A stretch of 48,683 nucleotides of DNA from Planctomycetota bacterium (GTDB lineage Bacteria > Planctomycetota > Planctomycetia > Gemmatales > Gemmataceae): the NCBI GenBank assembly GCA_021807595.1, contig JAKBCS010000022.1, positions 1 through 48,683 on the forward strand, given 5' to 3'. Positions 26,425 through 33,665 of the stretch are shown one piece after another (position 1 is the stretch's first letter; every line of letters begins with the position of its first letter). Both the position numbers and the translations under genes were made by a program. The notes below the pieces were generated by a model. That model ran no database searches. It had not been told where the DNA came from and saw only the letters and a program-made list of their open reading frames with translations.

Positions 26425-27015
26425 TCAGGGCGTGGGGCGAGACATTCCCGCTGCTTCTCGAAGACCGCGCTGCGCCGCTTCCCATTCGCTGGCCGCCTCG
26501 CACTCGATGCGCCGCGTCAACTCCGGACGGTCGAGGGGCATCCAGCAGGTGAATCGTGCCCTTCCGTTCGGCAGTTTGTCCATCCGAAAACTGAGAACGC
26601 CCAGGTCTCTCATGCGTTCGTGCAAAGCCGTCCAATCGGCATCGGCATCGGCACGGCCTGTGGGACGGACGGCGACGCCGAGTTGTTCCGGCGGCGGCAG
26701 CGTCAGCATCGGCGGCCGCGCTGGTTTGGGTTCCTCGGGGGCCTGAGCGCGGACCACGGGCTGTCGCCGAGACGGCGACGCGGGGACGGCGGTGACGGCA
26801 GGCGCGCCGCGCCCTCGCGGTACCAGCGCGGGAGCGGCAGGCATGGAAGGAGGCGGTGCGGTCAGCATGGGAGGCGCGAACATCGGCGAACCGCCGATGA
26901 AGGGTGGAGGACACCCTTGCGGTCCTCACGGAAACGCGCCGGATCGGTTCGGAACGATGAAGCCGCCAAGCGTGGCGAGCAAAAAGAAGAAGCGATAGCG
27001 CGAATCCTTGCGCAT
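26425..27015 (-). CDS. Exported Pro-rich protein interrupted by an in-frame TGA
   Basis: From ATG 27015 (TGGGAGGG about eight bases upstream) the frame encodes a signal peptide (KDSRYRFFFLLATLGGFIVP, then NRSGA), and meets a TGA at 26926-26928, codon 30. The same frame continues to 26425 without another stop: Pro-rich linker (MLTAPPPSMPAAPALVPRG) and a folded C-terminal domain (TALHERMRDLGVLSFRMDKL, RFTCWMPLDRPELTRRIEC). Internal Met 26883 would give 152 residues without a signal and with no ribosome site. The conserved frame suggests one gene with a recent nonsense mutation, a sequencing error or a recoded UGA. Family is unknown; it looks planctomycete-specific. Confidence 0.6.
26881..26918 (-). 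other. Two adjacent perfect hairpins just after the in-frame TGA
   Basis: Hairpin one has AAGGGTG/CACCCTT arms (26900-26918) with a five-base loop; hairpin two has CATCGGCG/CGCCGATG arms (26881-26899) with loop GTT on the minus strand. They begin 7 bases after the TGA (26926-26928). They lie inside the reading frame of the Pro-rich gene, so they may be coding coincidences in GC-rich DNA or RNA signals. Confidence 0.55.
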
Positions 27016-27332
27016 GGACTATCCCTCCCAACCTCGATGAATCGAGGCCGTTATTTCAACCGGGAATTGGGGACGAAATAAAAAGACGAGTCCAAAAGGA
27101 GCGAATGTCTCGAAGCGGAGGAGGGTATAGCAGAGCTTCCCAACGCGGAAAAGATCAACTTCACAAGTCGGGCGCTCTGCACAATTTACACATCGAACGG
27201 ACAGAATTACAAGAATGCTTCCCGCGATTCAAATCCTCAAACACGCCGCGCTCGCCTCGCATTGACTCGCTCTGGGTCCGTGTGGTAGTGCATCACGCGT
27301 TTATTCGCCCCCTCCCTTAGTTCGGGTGAACC
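27016..27332. other. Intergenic gap with a short perfect hairpin
   Basis: The 317-base gap separates the minus-strand Pro-rich gene from the sulfotransferase. CCTCGATGAATCGAGG (27032-27047) is a 7-bp perfect hairpin close to the Pro-rich gene's start. TTGACT at 27264 could be a -35 for the sulfotransferase but I see no good -10. The rest shows no gene or repeat. Confidence 0.4.
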
Positions 27333-28085
27333 ATGCCTTTGTGCATCGCCGGAATGCATCGCTCCGGAACCTCCATGATCGCCAGTCTCTTATACGATTG
27401 TGGACTCGATCTGGGTCCACAAAACGACATGCTCAAGCCCGCGCCCAACAACCCCGAAGGCTTTTGGGAGAGTCGATCCTTTCTTGGCCTCAACGACGAA
27501 CTCTTGAATGCGCACGGCGGAACCTGGGATTGCCCGCCTCGCCTGGATGCCGTCGCTTGGGAGAACGAGACAAATCTGCATCCGCTCCGCGTTCGGGCGA
27601 AAAAACTCGTGCATCGATTCGTCGATCGTGAGCCGTGGGGCTGGAAAGACCCGCGCAACTCGCTTACCTTGCCGTTTTGGCGAACGCTGTTGCCGGAGAT
27701 GAAGGTTCTGATTTGCGTCCGCAATCCCCTGGCCGTGGCGGAATCGCTGTGGGTGCGCAGCGAGATACCCCGCGCCGCAGCGCTCCAGCTTTGGCTCCAC
27801 TACAATCGAAGCGTTCGGAGTTCCGCTCCCGCTTCGAGCCGACTCGTCACCCTCTGCGACAACTATCTCCACGGGCCGCAAACCGAATTGCGCCGCGTGT
27901 TGGACTGGTTTGGTCTGTCCGCGACCGAGGAAACCCTCGAACGGGTTTGCCGTCGCGTCAAACCCAGTCTCTTGCATCATCGAACGACACAGAACGATCT
28001 CGAACGGGCGGGCGCTTCGGAAGAGATGCTCGCTTTGTACGCAGAATTACGGGAGGAGGCGCTGCTCCTCCCGAGTGCTGTTTGA
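27333..28085 (+). CDS. Sulfotransferase family protein
   Basis: A 250-residue P-loop-like protein starting LCIAGMHRSGTSMIASLL, the 5'-phosphosulfate loop of PAPS-dependent sulfotransferases. The usual 3'-phosphate segment is VLICVRNPLAVAESL, with Arg. WGWKDPR, a common element of this family branch, lies between them. These enzymes move sulfuryl groups from PAPS to carbohydrates or other acceptors; Planctomycetota carry many. The ribosome site is weak, but the family starts at this Met. It converges with the Sec-candidate gene, nine bases away. The acceptor is unknown. Confidence 0.85.
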   Translation: MPLCIAGMHRSGTSMIASLLYDCGLDLGPQNDMLKPAPNNPEGFWESRSFLGLNDELLNAHGGTWDCPPRLDAVAWENETNLHPLRVRAKKLVHRFVDREPWGWKDPRNSLTLPFWRTLLPEMKVLICVRNPLAVAESLWVRSEIPRAAALQLWLHYNRSVRSSAPASSRLVTLCDNYLHGPQTELRRVLDWFGLSATEETLERVCRRVKPSLLHHRTTQNDLERAGASEEMLALYAELREEALLLPSAV

Positions 28086-28094
28086 GGCGATCGG

Positions 28095-29210
28095 CTACGG
28101 TTCCATCTCCAGCGCGATCCGCATTTTGACCGTCTGCGGTTTTCGCTCCCAATGCCAGACGAAGTCGGCACGCTCCGATACCAGAGCCAGCGAGGCAAGC
28201 GTTCGCTTGTCGCGGTCGGCTTGGGCGATCCCCACAAAATGAGCGGTTATCTGCCCTTCCGTCGGTCTGCCGATTGGAAAGGACATCTCCAGATCGCCGG
28301 ACAACTCGATACGGGCCTCTTTCTCGGACCCAGCGAGGAGCTTGGCCGTCAGCGTCGCTTTCTTTAATTTGGAATCCGAGGTCTTCCAGTACGGCCCCGG
28401 TGGATAGCCGTACTGAAACAGCTTGCCGGCGATCTTTTCGGGGATCGTCCAGGTCGCATCCGCTTTCGCGTCGGCGGGAGGCAAGAACGCCTGCAACTCC
28501 TCGCCCGTCAATTCCACGCGATCGTTGCTCACGCCTCGATTGTCGCCCTTGGCATCGACGCGCGTCCAAATGTGGATAAATCGCCCCTCTTTTGTCTTTG
28601 GTTTTGCGTCGTGCTTTTCGGCGGCGCTGGCTCGAATCGCCTCGGCGTCGCGCGGCTTGAGCTTTTGCTCTTCGACGATCTTTTGCAGAAACGGCAGGAG
28701 ATTCTCAGCCTTATACGCCTTCTGCACGCGCTGGGTGGCCAACACGTCGCCGTTGGGCGCGACCACGAACACGCACACCGCGCCGCCTTCCATTTTCCGC
28801 CGTGCCCGTTCGGTGTCGAGGCGTTCGAGTTCCGCCTGTTCGTCGCCGCTTCGCTTGTCGCGCTGGTAGTCGTCGCGCGACAGCCAGACCGGCACGAAAT
28901 ACTGGGTGATGATCTCGATGATACGCGGGTCGGAGAGTGAACTCACTCTCATGTCGCGCGCGCCGTTTCAGCACCGCCCCGTCTCGATGTTGCCGTCGTG
29001 CGTGAACAGAAAAAGAGGCTGCTTCTCTCGTTCGCCGATGCGCCGGGCCGGCATCAGCGACGAAGTCCAGGGGATTTTGCGCCAGGCGTTGGTATCGCTG
29101 CCCTTAATGGCGTCGATGCGTTTGGAAATGGGATCGACCTCGCGTTGGTCGGCGGACGCTGTCAGGACGGCCAGCGCCGCAAGGGCGAGGACACTCGCTC
29201 GAAACTTCAT
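28095..29210 (-). CDS. Candidate selenoprotein: exported thioredoxin-fold protein with Cys-UGA motif
   Basis: From ATG 29210 (AAGGAGGC seven bases upstream) the frame encodes a signal peptide (FRASVLALAALAVLTASA), a linker with AWRKIPWTSSL, and QPLFLFTHDGNIETGRC, a thioredoxin-like strand leading to an active-site Cys80. Codon 81 is TGA (28968-28970). The frame continues without shift to 28095: NGARDM, then SDPRIIEIITQYFVPVWLSR, the expected thioredoxin-fold helix and strand, then a 220-residue C-terminal part. Without read-through the second half would start at Met 28952, which lacks a ribosome site. Read as selenocysteine, the product is 371 residues with a CU pair. A hairpin follows at the right distance. 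Recent nonsense mutation remains possible. Confidence 0.62.
28933..28950 (-). promoter_or_regulatory. SECIS-like hairpin downstream of the in-frame TGA
   Basis: On the minus strand the arms GAGAGTG (28950-28944) and CACTCTC (28939-28933) pair perfectly around loop AGTT. The stem begins 17 bases after the TGA and the loop 24 bases after it. Bacterial SECIS elements as described by the bSECISearch model need a stem of 4-16 bp, loop 16-37 bases from UGA and a G in the first two loop bases. All three hold here. Confidence 0.55.
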
Positions 29211-29340
29211 GGTCGCCTCCTTGTCGTAAAGATGGGGAACGACGTGTTATACCCCAAGGAACCGAAAGGATGCCAGCCGATCTTGCATCGCCGACCGGGA
29301 GAAGCTATGAGCCACGCTTATCCGAAACGGGAGGATGTCC

Positions 29341-30336
29341 ATGTCGCGGCGAATAATTGCAAGGTTATCGCTGGGTAGCATCGTGGCGTTACTGACGGCG
29401 GCGGGAACATGCCGGGCCGAACTCGTGTGTTCGGAGTCGGTGGTCGACAAGGGCGAGACGCGCAGCGGCGTGCCGTTGTCCCATCGATTCACCTTCGTCA
29501 ATCGCGGGGCCAACCCCGTCGAGATTACCGACGTTCGTCCGAGCTGCGGGTGTCTGGCTCCGAAGTTGGAACGCCGCATCGTGCCGCCGGGAGAGTCGGG
29601 CGAACTCTTGCTTGAAATCAACACTTTGACGCAGCCGGACGGGGAAAACGGCTGGCGCGCCACCTTGCGCTACAAGGACGGCGCGGGCGAACGAGAACTG
29701 CCGCTCTACGTCCGCGCCCGCGTCGTCCGCGAAATCGGGGTAGAACCGCCCGCGCTGGCCATCTACACCGATTCGTCGCTGGGCCATGAAATCGCGGTGA
29801 TCGATCGGCGAACGGAGCCGTTGATGGTGCGGGCCGTAGTGGCCTCGTCGCCGCACGTTCGCACGCATTTGGGCGAACTCAAACGCGATGCCGCCGGTCG
29901 TTGGCGGCGGTCGATTCGAGTGGAAGTGTTGGCCGACTGTCCCGAAGGAACCCACGAGGAGACGCTGCGCATCTGCACCTCCGATGCGCTCTACACCGAA
30001 CTGAAGGTCCCGTTCACGATCGTCAAGCGCGCCCGACTCCAGACGAGCGCCGCCCCCGCTTCGGTGGTGCTGACGGCGACGGGCAATGAACCCCTGCCGT
30101 CCCGCGTCGTGTTGTTGAGCGCGGCGGACGACCGCGAAGTTCGCATCGACCGAGTCGAGACGGATCACCCGGCGGTCGAATGCCGTTGGGCACAAGGTCC
30201 GGGACATCAGGCGACGCTGAAAATCCGCGTCGAACGCGGCCGCATAACCGGCGACCGCCTCCGCGCGTTCGTCCGCGTCCACCTCGGCCAACCGGCGGAG
30301 ACGATCCTTATCCCCGTTAGCTGCCTGCTTCGCTAA
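29341..30336 (+). CDS. Exported DUF1573-type protein
   Basis: A 331-residue protein with a signal peptide ([20 protein letters not shown]). The first mature domain is DUF1573-like: [20 protein letters not shown], then RPSCGCLAP with the typical CGC, an immunoglobulin-like beta domain. Two further beta-rich domains follow ([36 protein letters not shown]). Such proteins are periplasmic; their role is not established. ATG 29341 is preferred over 29335 because GGGAGG then lies six bases upstream. Its 3' end overlaps the converging cyclophilin gene by 20 bases. Confidence 0.8.
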   Translation: MSRRIIARLSLGSIVALLTAAGTCRAELVCSESVVDKGETRSGVPLSHRFTFVNRGANPVEITDVRPSCGCLAPKLERRIVPPGESGELLLEINTLTQPDGENGWRATLRYKDGAGERELPLYVRARVVREIGVEPPALAIYTDSSLGHEIAVIDRRTEPLMVRAVVASSPHVRTHLGELKRDAAGRWRRSIRVEVLADCPEGTHEETLRICTSDALYTELKVPFTIVKRARLQTSAAPASVVLTATGNEPLPSRVVLLSAADDREVRIDRVETDHPAVECRWAQGPGHQATLKIRVERGRITGDRLRAFVRVHLGQPAETILIPVSCLLR

Positions 30337-30817
30337 CGCGCGCTGAAACGATGGCGACATCCTTGGTGGGCACGTTCTCATGGGGACCGCGTCGCCCGGT
30401 CGCTACCGCCTTGATCTTGTCCACCACATCCATGCCGGACACCACTTTGCCGAACACGCAGTACGGCGAACGGCGGTCGTCCAAGCCGCTGTTGTCCACC
30501 ACGTTGATGAAGAATTGCGCCGTGGCGCTGTGCAGATCGTTGGTGCGCGCCATGGCGATGGTTCCGCGCGCGTTCGACAGGCCGTTGGGCGCTTCGTTGC
30601 GGATGGGATCTTTGGGCTTTTTCTGCTTCAGACCCGGTTCAAATCCGCCGCCTTGAATCATGAAGTTGGGAATGACGCGATGAAAGATCGTGCCGTCGAA
30701 GAAGCCGTCTTCAACGTAGGAAAGGAAGTTGGCCACTGTCTCGGGCGCTTTGTCGGCGTCCAGCTCCAACTCGATGGCTCCGAGCGACGTTTCGAGAACG
30801 ACCAAGGTAGCGGGCAT
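30317..30817 (-). CDS. Cyclophilin-type peptidyl-prolyl isomerase, cytoplasmic
   Basis: A 166-residue cyclophilin that speeds proline isomerisation in protein folding. Active-site segments are [19 protein letters not shown] (Arg, Phe and Gln), [20 protein letters not shown] and [17 protein letters not shown]. It has no signal peptide, so it is probably cytoplasmic. ATG 30817 follows GGAGGG at seven bases; an upstream in-frame Met at 30844 lacks one. A paralogue with a lipoprotein signal lies 48 bases upstream on the same strand, so the two likely share a transcript. Confidence 0.93.
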   Translation of the reverse strand: MPATLVVLETSLGAIELELDADKAPETVANFLSYVEDGFFDGTIFHRVIPNFMIQGGGFEPGLKQKKPKDPIRNEAPNGLSNARGTIAMARTNDLHSATAQFFINVVDNSGLDDRRSPYCVFGKVVSGMDVVDKIKAVATGRRGPHENVPTKDVAIVSARVSEAGS

Positions 30818-30865
30818 GAATCCGCCCTCCAAACAAATAAGCACATCACGGATGGGTAAAGAAAT

Positions 30866-31522
30866 CTATTTCCTGTCGGCGCGGCGAATGGATTTGATGG
30901 TAACCTCCTCGGCCGGTACGTCGCCCATGACGGGTTGCCCTTGGATGGTGATTTCCTTCGTTGTCACTTTCTTGATTTTATCCACCACGTCCATGCCTTC
31001 GATGACCTTGCCGAACACGCAGTAGCGCGGCCGGTCGAGTTTGCCGCTGTTGTCCACGGTGTTGATGAAGAACTGCGCCGTGGCGCTATCGAGGGCGCTG
31101 GTGCGCGCCATGGCGATGGTGCCGCGCGTGTTCGACAAACCGTTGGGCGATTCGTTCTTGATGGGATCGCGCGTCTTTTTTTGCTTGCCCTTGAGGCCTT
31201 CGATGGACGTAACGTCTTTCAGTCCTGGCTCGAAACCGCCGCCCTGGATCATGAAATCTTCGATGACGCGGTGGAAAATCGTTTTGTCGTAAAACTTATC
31301 GTCCACATAGGTGAGAAAATTCTTGACCGTAATCGGCGCGTGGCCGTCATCGAGTTCGACCTTGATTGCGCCCATCGACGTGTCGATGATGACGACCGGC
31401 ATTTTGGCCTCGCCGCTCGCCTTGTCGGACTTCTTTTCATCCGCCACGCCGCTTCGATCCTCGGCGCAGGCAACGATGACGAGGGAGACGAGTGCCACGG
31501 TAAGAACGAGGTAACGCCGCAT
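30866..31522 (-). CDS. Cyclophilin-type peptidyl-prolyl isomerase, exported lipoprotein
   Basis: A 218-residue cyclophilin with the same core as its neighbour ([53 protein letters not shown]). It is preceded by a hydrophobic N-terminus ending IVAC, which fits a lipobox with Cys19, then a charged linker of 20 residues. It is probably a periplasmic folding catalyst anchored by lipid. An insertion (KDVTSIEGLKGKQKK) lies before DPIKNE, longer than in its paralogue. A 25-bp palindrome lies 59 bases upstream. Confidence 0.93.
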   Translation of the reverse strand: MRRYLVLTVALVSLVIVACAEDRSGVADEKKSDKASGEAKMPVVIIDTSMGAIKVELDDGHAPITVKNFLTYVDDKFYDKTIFHRVIEDFMIQGGGFEPGLKDVTSIEGLKGKQKKTRDPIKNESPNGLSNTRGTIAMARTSALDSATAQFFINTVDNSGKLDRPRYCVFGKVIEGMDVVDKIKKVTTKEITIQGQPVMGDVPAEEVTIKSIRRADRK

Positions 31523-31580
31523 GTTGAAAGTCTCCTAACGAGGGATGGTTCGGCTCGGCCGCATCCAACAACTTCGGTTG

Positions 31581-31635
31581 GCCGCGACGCGAAGCGGAGC
31601 GCGTGTCGCTCACGCGCTCCGCTTCGCGTCGCGGC
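31581..31635. repeat. 25-bp perfect palindrome with 5-base loop
   Basis: Arms 31581-31605 and 31611-31635 are perfectly complementary (first arm starts GCCGCGACGCGAAGC), with loop TCGCT. It sits 50 bases after the PEP-CTERM gene's stop and upstream of the cyclophilin start. No U-run follows, so REP-like or rho-dependent processing signal is as likely as a terminator. Confidence 0.8.
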
Positions 31636-31684
31636 TCACCGATAGGATACGAACCGGCGCGGCTGAAAGAATAGGCAGCGCGAT

Positions 31685-32320
31685 TTAGCTCTTCCGCCGG
31701 CGCAACAGTAATCCGAGAGGCAACATGCCGATGCCGGCGAGGACCAAGCCCGAAGGTTCGGGTGTCGTCGAAGCGGTGATGGGTCCGGACGAGGGATCGT
31801 TAACGGTGAACCCAAGATGGGCGTGGGGATAGAACCAGGGTGCGGTATGAACATTGTCGGACGCGAAATTGACCATATATTGGTTGCTGCCGAACGTGGC
31901 GATCTGCTGGCCGTAGGATCGAAAGTCCAGATTCGAGCCGGACCAGGACAACTTTCCGGAGAGATAGCCCAGATGCAGCGTCTCGGTCGTTTTGGTTCCG
32001 CTCGACGTGGTATCGGTCAGCGTCAGATTCAGGCCGACGTTGGGGATTTTTTCTCCCCCAAATGAAGGAGGAAAATCGGAGGCAAACACGTTGGTTCCGA
32101 TCTGAGCGGGCGTGGTCGTCACCGATGCGGGCAGAACCCCTTTATTGTTACTCAAACGGAGAATGCCGTCGTCGCTATCGCGGTGCATCAGGGGATTGAC
32201 CCGCTCCCCTTCCGCGAGCCAGAAACGGTAGGTGATTTTGTCGGCGCGCGCGGCGGAACCGACGGCCAAACAGCACGCGGTCGCCAAACAGAAAACGGTT
32301 GCGCGTAGATTGAGAGACAT
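31685..32320 (-). CDS. Exported PEP-CTERM domain protein
   Basis: A 211-residue secreted protein. It has a signal peptide (FCLATACCLAVGSAARA) and a C-terminal PEP-CTERM tail: TPEPSGLVLAG, a hydrophobic helix and RRRKS. This is the sorting signal recognised by exosortase, which removes the tail and may attach the protein at the cell surface. The body is beta-rich with many Thr and Ser (VGLNLTLTDTTSSGTKT), likely a surface or matrix domain. Exosortase is not in this window. The 220-base gap to the next gene shows nothing I can name. Confidence 0.85.
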   Translation of the reverse strand: MSLNLRATVFCLATACCLAVGSAARADKITYRFWLAEGERVNPLMHRDSDDGILRLSNNKGVLPASVTTTPAQIGTNVFASDFPPSFGGEKIPNVGLNLTLTDTTSSGTKTTETLHLGYLSGKLSWSGSNLDFRSYGQQIATFGSNQYMVNFASDNVHTAPWFYPHAHLGFTVNDPSSGPITASTTPEPSGLVLAGIGMLPLGLLLRRRKS

Positions 32321-32540
32321 CCTTGCCCTCCTAAGGAATCGCGTCGCGCCGTCGTTCGGCGAGACACCACCAAATTTGCTCTCCTCGGCGATGGAAGTGG
32401 GATGTTAATGAAAAATGCTTCGTCCTGTCAACACGGGTTAAGCGGGCAGATCGTTCAAACTGGCGCTACCGGACAAGACGGGCGAGGTTGGGACGCAAGT
32501 CCCCACGATCGGCGCAAGCGCGGCTCGACCGTGAGAGATT

Positions 32541-33359
32541 CTATTCGCCCCCAGCGCGCGATTGCTTCGACCGCACTCGCCGCACGCACGCCAGCAAGAA
32601 CTCGCAGTCCTTCCGATTCCAGTCCTTTTGCAATTCGGCGGCTTGCTCGTAATACTCGATGGACCGCTCCCACTCGCCTTCCCGTTCGTGCAGAGCCGCT
32701 TGGTTGCGAAGGTCGTAGGATCGCACTCGGTCGAATTCCGCCAAGATCAACAGAAAGTTCGCCTCGGCCTTATGGGCTGTCATGTGGTGTTCGCGTTGAA
32801 GATACGCGATCCCGGCGGCAATCGCACTCTTTTTCTCCTCCGCATTGGCCTCGCGCTCGTTGGAGAGATGTTGGGAGTAAATCTGCAAGGCTCCTTGATA
32901 CCGAGCGTCCTTGAGAAGTCTTTTCGTGCGCGCGGGGGCAGACCGATAGATCGAGACTCCGATGGCGAAGCCGATGACCGCGGCGGTCAACGATGCGAAA
33001 GGGATGCGATAGGCCAGAGGTTTGCCCAGAGAATCGTACTTCTCCCTGCCGATCAGCTGGACGATTTCCTCGTCGGTGACATTGAGATAGCGTCGGCCCT
33101 GGTAGAGGACGTACTTTCCATCCCACGACCAGAAGTTAAACTCCTCGTCGAACACGGAGAAGTGTTGATAGAAGAAGCCCACGGCCAGATCGAATTGCGT
33201 CTGCTGGCGCAGCTCCGCGCGCACCTCCGGCGGTAAATCGCAGACGTGAACGAGTGCTTCTCCCGTTCCAAAGGGGATAGCCTTTTGATCCCTCGCCCGT
33301 GCGGTACTCGTCAAGCAGGGCAGCACGAGAATAGCGGCGGCGAGCAATTGAGGCTTCAT
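32541..33359 (-). CDS. Hypothetical exported protein with one internal TM helix
   Basis: A 272-residue protein with a signal peptide (QLLAAAILVLPCLTSTARA), a domain of about 100 residues (ALVHVCDLPPEVRAELRQQT, FWSWDGKYVLYQGRRYLNVT), one TM helix around residue 125-145 (ASLTAAVIGFAIGVSIY), and a helical C-terminus with TPR-like pairs (GALQIYSQHLSNEREANAEE, WERSIEYYEQAAELQKDW). This may place the TPR part in the cytoplasm. No family is recognised. The start is divergent from the 33666 gene across a repeat. Confidence 0.65.
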   Translation of the reverse strand: MKPQLLAAAILVLPCLTSTARARDQKAIPFGTGEALVHVCDLPPEVRAELRQQTQFDLAVGFFYQHFSVFDEEFNFWSWDGKYVLYQGRRYLNVTDEEIVQLIGREKYDSLGKPLAYRIPFASLTAAVIGFAIGVSIYRSAPARTKRLLKDARYQGALQIYSQHLSNEREANAEEKKSAIAAGIAYLQREHHMTAHKAEANFLLILAEFDRVRSYDLRNQAALHEREGEWERSIEYYEQAAELQKDWNRKDCEFLLACVRRVRSKQSRAGGE

Positions 33360-33436
33360 CGCAGACCTCTACTTTTTTCAGAGTAAGATCGTCGCGCGCG
33401 AAAAAAGTGAACGAAAAAACTTCTCCCACGCCACTA

Positions 33437-33625
33437 TTAACAGTACAGCGCTACTCTAGCGAAGCGGACACTTTCCCCCCTTCTCCCCTGTACTCAGGGG
33501 AGAGGGGTCGGGGGTGAGGGGTGAGCGACGGAACACGACGTCGAAGCTGCTTTTTCCCCCCAAACCCCTCAACCCCTTTCCCCCCCTGAGTACACGGGGA
33601 GAGGGGAGTAGCGTTGTACGGTTAA
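33437..33625. mobile_element. MITE-like element with 20-bp terminal inverted repeats
   Basis: Left end 33437-33456 and right end 33606-33625 match as inverted repeats at 18 of 20 positions (outer bases TTAAC and GTTAA). The inside repeats the 9285 family core: CTCCCCTG and CAGGGGAG at about 33483-33502, and CCCCTGAGTACA near 33584. It is 189 bp and has no coding capacity. It fills the 306-base divergent gap between 33359 and 33666. A TTAA duplication at the ends is possible. Confidence 0.7.
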
Positions 33626-33665
33626 GATAGCGACTAACGCCTCCCTTGCGAAAGAGAGACCCGCA

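Noticed and set aside
32402-32914. 170-codon open frame opposite the 32541 gene
   Set aside because: Composition is Arg/Ser-rich as expected from antisense reading; the minus-strand protein has a signal peptide.
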